This document shows positions 1 through 7,865 of a DNA stretch of 64,000 nucleotides, piece by piece. The stretch is from Archaeoglobus sp. UBA234 (GTDB lineage: Archaea; Halobacteriota; Archaeoglobi; Archaeoglobales; Archaeoglobaceae), in contig DACH01000002.1 of NCBI GenBank assembly GCA_002494625.1, positions 14,337-78,336 of the forward strand, read 5' to 3'. The number at the start of each line of letters is the position of its first letter. The first letter of the stretch is position 1. The notes below the pieces were generated by a model that saw nothing but the letters and a program-made list of their open reading frames with translations, was not told the DNA's origin and made no database searches. A program made the position numbers and the translations under genes.

Positions 1-2
1 AA

Positions 3-380
3 GAGATATCTGAAAGAATGCCTTTTCCAGGACCTGGACTCGCAGTCAGAATCGTTGGAGAGGTAACTCCGGAGAAAGTGGAAGTGGTTAGAAGGGCAAA
101 TGCCATTGTTGAGGAGGAACTCAAAGATTACGAAAAGTGGCAGTGTTTTGCAGCTCTCGTTGGTAAAGCCACAGGCGTTAAGGGAGATAACAGGGTGTGG
201 GGATACATTATCTCTGTAAGGGCGGTCGGTTCAAGAGATGGTATGACTGCAGATCCAGTCAAAGTAGACTACGATGTTCTGAAAAAAATAGCTCTGAGAA
301 TTACAGGAGAGATTCCTGAAGTAGCAAGGGTTGTTTATGACATCACACCCAAACCTCCGGCTACGATTGAGTACGAATAA
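3..380 (+). CDS. guaAb: GMP synthase, ATP-pyrophosphatase subunit (C-terminal part, 5' end outside window)
   Basis: The reading frame is open to the left edge, so only about the last 125 residues are present. They match the C-terminal dimerisation region of GMP synthase: the PFPGPGLAVRI segment near residue 7, then GYIISVRAV, GMTADPVKV and the family's terminal signature YDITPKPPATIEYE. The enzyme amidates XMP to GMP with ATP and ammonia; in archaea the glutaminase is usually a separate protein. It lies 14 bp before argD on the same strand. Family assignment is firm; the catalytic PP-loop is outside the window. Confidence 0.93.
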   Translation, partial: EISERMPFPGPGLAVRIVGEVTPEKVEVVRRANAIVEEELKDYEKWQCFAALVGKATGVKGDNRVWGYIISVRAVGSRDGMTADPVKVDYDVLKKIALRITGEIPEVARVVYDITPKPPATIEYE

Positions 381-394
381 AAAGTGGTGGAAGC

Positions 395-1534
395 ATGCAG
401 GATATAATAGATAAAGAGCGGGAGATATATATCCCATTCTTCAAGAGATTGTCCGTTGTTTTTGAAAGAGGGGATGGATGCTGGCTTTTTGATGTTGAAG
501 GTAAAAAGTACCTTGACCTTGTAGCAGGAATTGCCTGCATTTCAATAGGACACTCCCATCCCCTTTTCATCGAGAGGGTTTATGAGCAGATGAGAAAACT
601 GATTCATGTTTCCAACCTTTACTACACAAAGCCACAGATAGAACTTGCTGAAAAGCTGAAAGAGCTTACAGGCTTATCAAAATTCTTTTTCTGCAACTCA
701 GGAACGGAAGCAGTTGAGGGAGCTTTGAAAATAGCAAGAAAAGTATCGGGGAAGAGAAAATTCATTGCTCTTGAAAATTCCTTTCATGGCAGAACGATGG
801 GTGCATTATCTGTTACATGGAAGGAAAAGTTCAGAAAACCATTTGAACCCCTGATTTCACCTGTTGATTTTTGCAGATTCAACGATGTCAGTGACCTGAA
901 AAAGAAGCTTGATGATAAAACTGCAGCAATTATAATCGAACCTATTCAGGGGGAATCCGGAGTTCATGAAGTTTCCAGGGAATATATGGATGCAGTTTTC
1001 GATTTAAAAGAGAAGTATGAATTCCTTGTTATCTTTGATGAGGTGCAGACAGGTTTCGGGAGAACAGGAAGATGGTTTGCCTACGAGCATTACGGTCATA
1101 AGCCAGATATAATAACCATGGCAAAAGCCATGGGTTCCGGAATACCCGTAGGAGGGGTAGGGGTAACGGATGAAATTTCAGATAGAATTGAGGTCTCCGA
1201 TCACGGTTCAACCTTTGGAGGAAATCCACTTGCATGTGTGGCTTCACTTGCAACAATAGAGGTTATCGAGAGGGAAAAGCTCGTTGATAACTCCGAAAAA
1301 ATGGGTAAATACATCAGAGACCAGCTAGAAAGCATGGGGGTCTATGCAAGGGGTAAAGGTCTGATGATCGGTTTCGATACTTCAGATGCCCCGGGCTTCC
1401 TTTCAAAAATGCTTTCAGAAGGGGTTGTTGTTAACAACACCTCTGAGAAAACAATCAGGCTTGTCCCACCACTTATACTGGAAAGAGAAGAGGTTGATTT
1501 TGCAATTGAGAAAATGAAGAAAATTGGACTTTAA
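395..1534 (+). CDS. argD: Class III aminotransferase, acetylornithine/LysW-type
   Basis: A 379-residue PLP enzyme of the acetylornithine aminotransferase family. Visible landmarks are the cofactor-binding CNSGTEAVEGALK segment (about 100), the SFHGRTMGALS loop (about 128), the IFDEVQTGFGRTG motif with the PLP aspartate (about 215), and the Schiff-base lysine in ITMAKAMGSGIP (about 242). Length is normal for ArgD. GGTGG lies upstream of ATG 395. In archaea such enzymes may serve arginine and lysine synthesis; argJ at 13 kb in this window supports an arginine role, but substrate choice cannot be read from the sequence. Confidence 0.92.
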   Translation: MQDIIDKEREIYIPFFKRLSVVFERGDGCWLFDVEGKKYLDLVAGIACISIGHSHPLFIERVYEQMRKLIHVSNLYYTKPQIELAEKLKELTGLSKFFFCNSGTEAVEGALKIARKVSGKRKFIALENSFHGRTMGALSVTWKEKFRKPFEPLISPVDFCRFNDVSDLKKKLDDKTAAIIIEPIQGESGVHEVSREYMDAVFDLKEKYEFLVIFDEVQTGFGRTGRWFAYEHYGHKPDIITMAKAMGSGIPVGGVGVTDEISDRIEVSDHGSTFGGNPLACVASLATIEVIEREKLVDNSEKMGKYIRDQLESMGVYARGKGLMIGFDTSDAPGFLSKMLSEGVVVNNTSEKTIRLVPPLILEREEVDFAIEKMKKIGL

Positions 1535-1566
1535 CTTTTTTATATTGGGATACTGGAGTATTTGCG

Positions 1567-2502
1567 ATGGACAGACTGAAGGATCAGTTCAGAGGGAGTA
1601 TTCTTGGAGTTGCGATAGGTGATGCTTTAGGAATGCCCTCTGAAGGTATGAAAATGGATGAAATCAAGAAGATGTTCGGATACATCAATGAATTCTTCCC
1701 ATCGCCCACAGGAGACCTCGGAAGAGGAGAATGGACGGATGATACCGAGCAGATGATAATCCTGTCCGAATCAATAATTGATCACATATACCTCGATCCA
1801 GAAGATTTCTCATCAAAGCTTGTGGAGTGGTCAGAGAGGGCCTTTCGTCTTCGAACTGGTCCAACAACCAGACAGGCGCTCTACAACCTTATAAAAGGCG
1901 TTCCATGGGACGAGGCTGGGGTGGACTCAGCCACCTGCGGTGCAAGCATGAGGGTGTCACCCATTGGCCTCGTTTATCACTTTAATTTTGACTTAGTAGA
2001 GCAATACGCGGCAATTTCAGCTTCAATAACCCACAGAAATAGTTCAGCAATAGGTGGAGCTGTTGGGGTAGCAATAGCAATAGCCTGTATCCTCTCAGAT
2101 TACAGAAACGAGGAGTTGCTTGAAGAGGTTATCCTTAGAGTTGAGAAATACGATAACCTACTGTCCGAAAAAATCAGATATTCATGGGAAATAAAGAACG
2201 AGAGTCTGGAATATGCAGTTGATAAGCTTGGAAACTCGATAATGACATGGGATGTTGTTCCCATGGCTTTCTACTCTTATTTCTCATCAAGTGATTTCAG
2301 CGATGCTATATCCAAGGGAGCAAATGCAGGTGGAGATACAGATTCGATATCAGCGATATCCGGAGCTTTGGCAGGAGCAAAATATGGCGAAACTAAAATA
2401 CCCGAAAAACTGAAAAAAGAGGTAAAGGATAGCAACTATCTTGTAAAAATAGCTGATTTACTTTATGATGTGCATATTAAAATAATAAAGCTTTCTGATT
2501 AA
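1567..2502 (+). CDS. ADP-ribosylglycohydrolase (DraG/ARH-like)
   Basis: A 311-residue member of the ADP-ribosylglycohydrolase family, which removes ADP-ribose from proteins or small molecules using two metal ions. Metal-site motifs are present: GVAIGDALGMPSEG near the N terminus, GEWTDDTEQM around residue 55, and GGDTDSISAISGALAGAKYG near residue 257. No nitrogenase genes are nearby, so the DraG substrate is not implied. It follows argD by 32 bp on the same strand and may be cotranscribed. Confidence 0.9.
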   Translation: MDRLKDQFRGSILGVAIGDALGMPSEGMKMDEIKKMFGYINEFFPSPTGDLGRGEWTDDTEQMIILSESIIDHIYLDPEDFSSKLVEWSERAFRLRTGPTTRQALYNLIKGVPWDEAGVDSATCGASMRVSPIGLVYHFNFDLVEQYAAISASITHRNSSAIGGAVGVAIAIACILSDYRNEELLEEVILRVEKYDNLLSEKIRYSWEIKNESLEYAVDKLGNSIMTWDVVPMAFYSYFSSSDFSDAISKGANAGGDTDSISAISGALAGAKYGETKIPEKLKKEVKDSNYLVKIADLLYDVHIKIIKLSD

Positions 2503-2533
2503 GCTATCTTAAAGGGGAACCATGCTAAAAGGT

Positions 2534-3466
2534 TTATTGTTGAAACTTCATCTTTATGTACTCAAAAGCTGAATTTGCTGCTACTGCTCCATCACCCGCT
2601 GCTGTTACTGCCTGCTTTAATGGATTGTCGCAGCAATCTCCCGCAGCAAATACACCCGGTATATTTGTTTCCTGTCTTCTGTTGACTTTTATATACCCCA
2701 TAGAGTCTCTCTCAACTCCAAGCTTTTCAACAATCTGTGTTGCAGGGTTTATACCGACCGCAACAAAGACCGCGCTGACCTCAACTGCAAACTCCCTCTC
2801 CTCAACCTTATTGTACAGAACTATTCTTTCGACAACTTCATTTCCCTCAATTCTTACAGGAATCGAATTCCATATCACCGGAATGTTTCTTTTAAATAAT
2901 CCCTCCTGATATGCTTTATCTGCCCTCAGCTCATCTCTCCTGTGTACAAGGCTAACATCGCACCCAATCTCTTTGAGGTAAATCGCTTCCTCTACCGCTG
3001 TGTTTCCACCACCGATTACGACGACTTTTTTACCCCTGAAAAAATTGCCATCACAGGTTGCACAGTAACTTACTCCCTTCCCAACAAACTCTTTTTCACC
3101 GGGAATTCCTAGCTCCCTGTGTTTCCCACCAGATGCGATGATGATGGCTTTGGCACTGTACACACCAGAATCGCTTTTCACTTCAAAAATGTCCCCCTTT
3201 TTCTCAATGGAATCAACATTTTCAAATTTATGTGTGGCTCCAAACTTTTCAGCCTGATCTCTAATTCTCTGAATTAATTCGAAACCATTTCCTTCATAAC
3301 CCGGGAAATTCTCAATGGCTGGAGTTAATGTGAGCTGTGAAACAGGATCAATACTTTCAAAGAAGGCAACTTTTAACCCGTATCTCGCCCCGTATATGGC
3401 TGCCGTTGCTCCAGCAGGACCAGCTCCAATTATAATCAAATCATAGCTTTCTGTGGCACCTACCAT
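2534..3466 (-). CDS. trxB: Thioredoxin reductase, FAD/NAD(P)H type
   Basis: Low-molecular-weight thioredoxin reductase with an N-terminal FAD fold (IIIGAGPAGATAAIYGARYG), the redox disulfide CATC in SYCATCDGNFF, an NAD(P) fold (VIGGGNTAVEEAIYL) and the C-terminal FAD motif FAAGDCCDNPLKQAV. I take ATG 3466 as the start because GAGGTGG lies just upstream and the FAD fold begins about eight residues later; the in-frame ATG at 3502 would add 12 unconserved residues. It passes electrons from NAD(P)H to thioredoxin-like proteins in the cytoplasm. No thioredoxin gene is adjacent. Confidence 0.95.
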   Translation of the reverse strand: MVGATESYDLIIIGAGPAGATAAIYGARYGLKVAFFESIDPVSQLTLTPAIENFPGYEGNGFELIQRIRDQAEKFGATHKFENVDSIEKKGDIFEVKSDSGVYSAKAIIIASGGKHRELGIPGEKEFVGKGVSYCATCDGNFFRGKKVVVIGGGNTAVEEAIYLKEIGCDVSLVHRRDELRADKAYQEGLFKRNIPVIWNSIPVRIEGNEVVERIVLYNKVEEREFAVEVSAVFVAVGINPATQIVEKLGVERDSMGYIKVNRRQETNIPGVFAAGDCCDNPLKQAVTAAGDGAVAANSAFEYIKMKFQQ

Positions 3467-3502
3467 AGTTCTACCACCTCTGTTCTTTTTCCTACCATTC
3501 AT

Positions 3503-4293
3503 CTATTTAAATTGTTTTCCCGTTTTTGTTTTCATCTGGCATATTAATTCTTACCCTCTTCTTACTCTCACTTTTAACTTTCATTTAATTTTACAATCTT
3601 ATTCACAAAACCTTTAAAATAAAATTATCAATATAAAATAAATGCATAATAATTTTCTCAATCAATTTTATTTTGCAAAAAAATCAAATTGTAAAAATAT
3701 ATAGCCAATATTATTACAAAACTATTTTTGTTTTTATTAATATGCATTAGAAAATTTAGAATATCAAATAACTAAACATAATTTTATAATAATGTCTACA
3801 AAAAATTGTTACATATATTCTGTAATGAAATTTTTTAGGTTACCCTAAAAACCATCGATTCGGGATCTCAATCATTCCAAAATATGTATGAATCCCAACA
3901 TATTCACGCAAACAAGGGGGGGTAAATGCAAAAATATGTGGAGATCGTGAAAACATACTTCAGTCAACCTAGTTTGTTACATAAAATATATGAATAAAGC
4001 TGTACAATTTTCTTGATGTAGTTTAATAATTATGAGAAATTAATTTCAAAAATTATAACTAATTTAATTTTTATACAATATTTAAAAGTTGTTTAATTTA
4101 TTTCGGAAAGTAATTAATTCATACTTTCTAAATAAAATATAATATAAATAAATAAAATATTTAATCTTTATTAAACTAAATTATTAGTATATATTTATAC
4201 AAACTAAAAAAAGTTAGTATTCCGGAAACTGAAGAATAGTTAGAGTGAGTGATTAGAAAAGAGATATAAAAAAGGATAAAGCTGCAAACCCGA
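3503..4293. other. AT-rich gene-free gap, possible replication-origin-like element
   Basis: About 790 bp with no convincing gene on either strand and very high AT content. Notable points are a hairpin with eight-base arms (TTTTTAGG/CCTAAAAA) near 3830-3850 and an isolated G-string element CGCAAACAAGGGGGGGT at about 3907-3923. The latter resembles the right half of archaeal origin recognition boxes (AAAC-AA followed by a G run). No cdc6/orc1 gene is in the window, so origin function is only a possibility. Confidence 0.25.
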
Positions 4294-4695
4294 TTATTTC
4301 ACTTCACAGGATTCTGAGAATACTGCTCCGGTTTCCTTTCGAATAAGATATACTATAAAGGAAATAGACACGAACATTATTAAAATGGAGGCTATATTGC
4401 CGTTTATCGCACCACCGGCAGAAGTGAGAAATAAAAGAGCAAGCAGCACAATACTCGTATTTCTTGCCCAGTATTTGAGCTCAAGAAGACCCTTTGCAAT
4501 GTAGATTCCAATAAAACCCGTTCCGAATCCAACAAGAATAAGCATAAGCAGATACAGCCTGTCAATTTCTGCACTTTGGGCATATACAGCTATCAGGATA
4601 AGATATATCGTCAGAATCATTGCATAAATTCCTGCCAAAATTTCAGCAGCAGCAATAATGATTATACCCAGAGGTTTACCGGCTATTTCTGGCAT
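4294..4695 (-). CDS. Small four-helix membrane protein, unknown function
   Basis: A 133-residue protein with about four hydrophobic helices (roughly 8-38, 46-68, 76-94 and 98-118) and short charged ends. I recognise no family motif. It is divergent from the HTH regulator at 4783 with about 87 bp between the starts, so the two may share a control region. The ATG overlaps nothing, and the C terminus ends in a short acidic tail with one cysteine. Confidence 0.6.
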   Translation of the reverse strand: MPEIAGKPLGIIIIAAAEILAGIYAMILTIYLILIAVYAQSAEIDRLYLLMLILVGFGTGFIGIYIAKGLLELKYWARNTSIVLLALLFLTSAGGAINGNIASILIMFVSISFIVYLIRKETGAVFSESCEVK

Positions 4696-4782
4696 AATGA
4701 GAGATACAGCTTGAATTATTTAAAATTAATTATTTTCAAACTCAAGGAAAGATTTATCTTATTCCGTTCAGTCAGAGGGATT

Positions 4783-5397
4783 ATGCTTGAAGTCCAAATT
4801 AAAACATCTCTTCCAGAATCCTGTGTCCTCGGAGCTGTAAATGAAATACTGAATCAGTCAATAACCGAAATAGAGGGGCTAACTAAGGTTAACAGCAGCA
4901 TTAAGGGTTTGCTGAATATTAAAGCCAGAAAAATAGAAGAGATAATTCGCAATCTTCCATCTTACTGTGAAGGAGTATCTCTTTCTTCAGAGGAAGCTAA
5001 GGTTCTTGTGAAAGAACACACATGCCTTTTAGCCCACTCGATTATTAGTTCAGGATGTTTTATAACAAAGGCAACAATAAGTGATGGAGAGATAGTATGG
5101 AATGTTATATGTGATGATGATGCTTTCATTTCACTGATGAGAAACCTTGAGGAATGTGAGGTTGAATTTGAGATACTCTATAAAGGGAAACCTGCAGAAG
5201 GAGATAAAAGAGCAAAAATCACATATAGAGAGGAGGAAATACTGAGGATAGCTCTTGAAAAAGGGTTTTTTGATTTTCCAAAAAAGATTAAACTAGAAGA
5301 ACTTGCAGAGATCTTCGACATTGCACCATCAACCCTTTCAGAAATACTCAGAAGAGGTCAGAAAAAAGTTCTCAGCACATATTTTAAGAGAGGTTGA
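4783..5397 (+). CDS. Bat-type HTH transcriptional regulator
   Basis: About 204 residues. The C-terminal 55 residues carry a bacterioopsin-activator-type helix-turn-helix: YREEEILRIALEKGFFDFP, then LEELAEIFDIAPSTLSEILR, the usual archaeal HTH_10 pattern. The N-terminal part (about 1-145) has four cysteines but no motif I can name; it may be a sensor. I chose ATG 4783 because AGAGGG precedes it and a longer frame from 4576 would run antisense through the membrane-protein gene. It sits upstream of the sulfite reductase operon and is a plausible regulator of it (inference). Confidence 0.78.
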   Translation: MLEVQIKTSLPESCVLGAVNEILNQSITEIEGLTKVNSSIKGLLNIKARKIEEIIRNLPSYCEGVSLSSEEAKVLVKEHTCLLAHSIISSGCFITKATISDGEIVWNVICDDDAFISLMRNLEECEVEFEILYKGKPAEGDKRAKITYREEEILRIALEKGFFDFPKKIKLEELAEIFDIAPSTLSEILRRGQKKVLSTYFKRG

Positions 5398-5410
5398 GGG
5401 TATCGGTAAG

Positions 5411-5428
5411 ATCTTAATCAATTAAGAT
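5411..5428. promoter_or_regulatory. Perfect palindrome before sulfite reductase operon
   Basis: ATCTTAATCAATTAAGAT has eight-base arms around CA. It lies just after the HTH regulator stop and about 125 bp before the reductase start, so it could be an operator for that regulator or a weak hairpin. Position and symmetry are seen; function is inferred. Confidence 0.35.
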
Positions 5429-5489
5429 TAAAAAGCTTAGAGATTAAAAGGAAACGTGAAAGAATTTTTGCAAGATGGAGTGAGTGGTG

Positions 5490-5555
5490 ATGCAGAGAAT
5501 TAAGTCATTATTTAACACCGTTAAATTTATATTTTTTGACAGGGAGTTTGATTGA
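5490..5555 (+). CDS. Possible 21-residue leader peptide
   Basis: ATG 5490 is preceded by GGAGTGAGTGGTG and opens a 21-codon frame, predicted MQRIKSLFNTVKFIFFDREF plus D, whose TGA overlaps the reductase ATG (TGATG at 5553-5557). This arrangement would couple translation. Against it, a TATA-like TTTATATT lies within the frame at about 5525-5532 and could start transcription just before the reductase gene. Weakly supported. Confidence 0.25.
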   Translation: MQRIKSLFNTVKFIFFDREFD

Positions 5556-6859
5556 TGATAGAGGTCGATGCAGAGTTTCTCTCAAAATTTATGGGAAAAT
5601 ACTCGCTGGGTAAAGATGACGGAAAAGGTTCCTCACACTTTCTGAGAATTAAAATACCGGGTGGTATGACTAACTGGAAAGACCTCAAAAAAATCGCTGA
5701 ACTCTCAGATAATTACGGGAAAGGATATGCTGAGATTACAGATCGGCAGAACATACAGCTTCACTGGATCAACCCAGATGAGGCGATCGAAATTTTTGAA
5801 GAACTTTACAAAATGGGCTATACAACCGATTTATGTGGTCAGGCATTCAGAGAGACCTGTCATGGTGATGTGAGAAATATTGTGGCCTGTCCGCTCATGG
5901 GAAAGTCATATCCCAGCTTTTTCAACCTCATAATCAAAATCAACAGCTATTTTTCTGGAAATCCAGATTATATAGTCCTGCCCCATAAATTCAAGATTGC
6001 AGTTACATCATGTGGGAAGGATTGCGTTAAAATCCATGCAAACGACCTGTCCCTCTTCTGGAACGGATCTGGTTTTATCCCATTCGTAGGAGGGGGAATG
6101 GGAGGGTCATTGCCGGGCATCAGGTATGCTGAGTCTCTCAACATTCTTGTCCCAGAAAAGGAGGCTTTTGATTTCGTTAGAGCGGTAGTGGATATTCACA
6201 GAGATTGTTCTGAAACAGATAGTAAAGCAAAAGCGAGGTTTAAGTATCTTCTCCACAAAAGAGGTAAAGAGTGGCTGATGAAAGAACTTGAGATGAGAAC
6301 CGGTAGCTCATATAGTGTAGAAACCATTGGTCTTGAGGGAACTGCAGTTGAACATGAGGGAGGGATTCAGGATAACGGAAAACACTACCTCACCCTTCCA
6401 ATTCTTGGAGGTATTCTTGACTCGGAAAAGCTCAGACTCGTGGCAGATCTCTCTAAAAGTTATGGAAGTGGGGAGGTTAGATTCACAACCTGGCAGAATA
6501 TAATCTTCACAGATGTTGAGGATTTTGAAAGACTTAAAAGAGAGTTAAAGGAGTGTTTTGACCTCAATATACCATACAGAGCTGTTGCATGTTCTTCTGA
6601 TTTCTGTGGAAAGACGAGATTTCATTCAAAAGATCTTTTATCCCAGCTCGTAAAGTATTCCAACGAAAGCATAGCTATCAGTGGATGTTTAAATGGATGT
6701 GCATGTCATCCTCTTGCTACTTTTGGCTTTATGGGAAAATTAAGAAATGGAGAGCAGGTTTATGATATGTTTTACAAAGGGAAGATACTACACAGAAATA
6801 TTAAGCCGGAAAAAATACCCCTGATTCTAAAGGAGGTGTATCATGAAGTTAAAGCTTGA
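5555..6859 (+). CDS. Siroheme/[4Fe-4S] sulfite or nitrite reductase
   Basis: About 434 residues with two ferredoxin-like halves and the siroheme-binding reductase fold. The siroheme face shows EITDRQNIQLHWI (about 63) and the matching second-half FTTWQNIIFTD (about 312), the expected internal duplication. The iron-sulfur ligands are CSSDFC and GCLNGCACHP. The second pair has the usual CX3C spacing, but the first is CX4C rather than the common CX5C. The enzyme reduces sulfite to sulfide or nitrite to ammonia with six electrons. Downstream tusA and dsrE genes favour a sulfur role. I chose ATG 5555 over the TTG just before it. Confidence 0.88.
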   Translation: MIEVDAEFLSKFMGKYSLGKDDGKGSSHFLRIKIPGGMTNWKDLKKIAELSDNYGKGYAEITDRQNIQLHWINPDEAIEIFEELYKMGYTTDLCGQAFRETCHGDVRNIVACPLMGKSYPSFFNLIIKINSYFSGNPDYIVLPHKFKIAVTSCGKDCVKIHANDLSLFWNGSGFIPFVGGGMGGSLPGIRYAESLNILVPEKEAFDFVRAVVDIHRDCSETDSKAKARFKYLLHKRGKEWLMKELEMRTGSSYSVETIGLEGTAVEHEGGIQDNGKHYLTLPILGGILDSEKLRLVADLSKSYGSGEVRFTTWQNIIFTDVEDFERLKRELKECFDLNIPYRAVACSSDFCGKTRFHSKDLLSQLVKYSNESIAISGCLNGCACHPLATFGFMGKLRNGEQVYDMFYKGKILHRNIKPEKIPLILKEVYHEVKA

Positions 6860-7091
6860 AAAAAAAGGAGATAAATATATCCTTGACTGCAGAGATTTAA
6901 CCTGTCCTTTCCCACTGACAATGGCTAAACTTGCTCTAAAGCATGTGAACAGACTCGAAGTCATAACCAACAATCCCCCTTCTGCAAGAGATATCCCTGA
7001 GATTCTCAAAAAACAAGGATATAGCGTTGAAGTTGAGAAAAACGGCAACATATGGAGAATTTTTATCAGTGATAGCTCCGAAATGAAGTAA
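6843..7091 (+). CDS. tusA: TusA/SirA-family sulfur-carrier protein
   Basis: An 82-residue protein with the family's CPxP motif as DCRDLTCPFPLTMAKLALK; the first cysteine of CPFP carries persulfide sulfur. AAGGAGGTG directly precedes the ATG, and the gene overlaps the reductase stop by 17 bp, so translation is probably coupled. With the reductase and the DsrE-like protein it likely handles reduced sulfur inside the cell. Confidence 0.9.
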   Translation: MKLKLEKKGDKYILDCRDLTCPFPLTMAKLALKHVNRLEVITNNPPSARDIPEILKKQGYSVEVEKNGNIWRIFISDSSEMK

Positions 7092-7115
7092 GATTTTTTT
7101 ATTTCTTTCCCCAAA

Positions 7116-7502
7116 ATGATGAGCATGCCAGGCATAATCGTTCATAACGGTAACTGGGATCGGATATACCATGCGATTAACATAGCTTCAGTTTATGCAT
7201 CCTTCGACCAGCCAGTAATTGTTTTCCTCACATACTGGGCAATAGAGACAATAGTGAGAGGAGATATTGTCTCAGAAGATGGCAACAAAGAGAGAATCCT
7301 GAAAGACGGATTACAAAAGGGAATAATCAAGAGGCTTGAAGATGTGGCAAGGATGGCAAAATCAATTGGTGATGTGAGAATTACTGCCTGCGTAACATCT
7401 CTCAATCTTCTTGGAATCGATGAGAAGGATCTCCCGGACTGGATCGATGAAATCGGTGGTCTTGCAGAAGTGCTTTCCATGGAAAGTGTCATGTTCATCT
7501 AA
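7116..7502 (+). CDS. DsrE/F-like sulfur-relay family protein
   Basis: A 128-residue protein with the DsrE-like fold pattern: an N-terminal beta strand and helix (GIIVHNGNWDRIYHAINIASVYASFD), VIVFLTYWAIETIV, then a helical middle and RITACVTSLNLLGI, where the cysteine sits at the position used for sulfur transfer in DsrE relatives. It is the third gene of the sulfite reductase operon, 24 bp after tusA. Three nearby ATGs (7116, 7119, 7125) leave the exact start open. Confidence 0.75.
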   Translation: MMSMPGIIVHNGNWDRIYHAINIASVYASFDQPVIVFLTYWAIETIVRGDIVSEDGNKERILKDGLQKGIIKRLEDVARMAKSIGDVRITACVTSLNLLGIDEKDLPDWIDEIGGLAEVLSMESVMFI

Positions 7503-7518
7503 ATTTTTAAACAATAAA

Positions 7519-7818
7519 CTACAGTGATCGCCCAAGTTTATCTTCCACTGATTTAACCTTGTAATCTATTTCGACATCTCTAAACCGCTCATCAGCCTTC
7601 ACGACAATATAAACCCTCGGACAATCATCTCTTAGTGATTTAATAATTTCATCCACAAGCTTTCCTAGCTCTTCAAAGCTGTTTACCTTTAATATCGTCC
7701 CCATTGCTGTAATCCTGTACTCTAATCCAGATTTCTCGATGACTTTTACTGCTTTTGCCACATAACTGCTCAGAGACTCCCCTACACCTATCGGTACAAC
7801 TGAGAGCTCAACTATCAT
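7519..7818 (-). CDS. Thiamine-binding MTH1187/YkoF-like protein (DUF77)
   Basis: A 99-residue member of the MTH1187/YqgV family. The start MIVELSVVPIGVGESLSSYVA, the middle YRITAMGTILKV and C-terminal VDEIIKSLRDDCPRVYIVVKADER match the ferredoxin-like fold of thiamine-binding proteins. It lies just downstream of ftsZ on the same strand (48 bp gap) and could be cotranscribed with it. Exact biological role in archaea is unsettled. Confidence 0.85.
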   Translation of the reverse strand: MIVELSVVPIGVGESLSSYVAKAVKVIEKSGLEYRITAMGTILKVNSFEELGKLVDEIIKSLRDDCPRVYIVVKADERFRDVEIDYKVKSVEDKLGRSL

Positions 7819-7865
7819 AAACTCACTTTCTCAAAAAAGAGGAAAAAATTTACTGTTCAAAAAAT

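Noticed and set aside
4576..4782. N-terminal extension of the Bat-type regulator
   Set aside because: Antisense to the membrane-protein gene, no homology, and a good ribosome-binding site supports ATG 4783.
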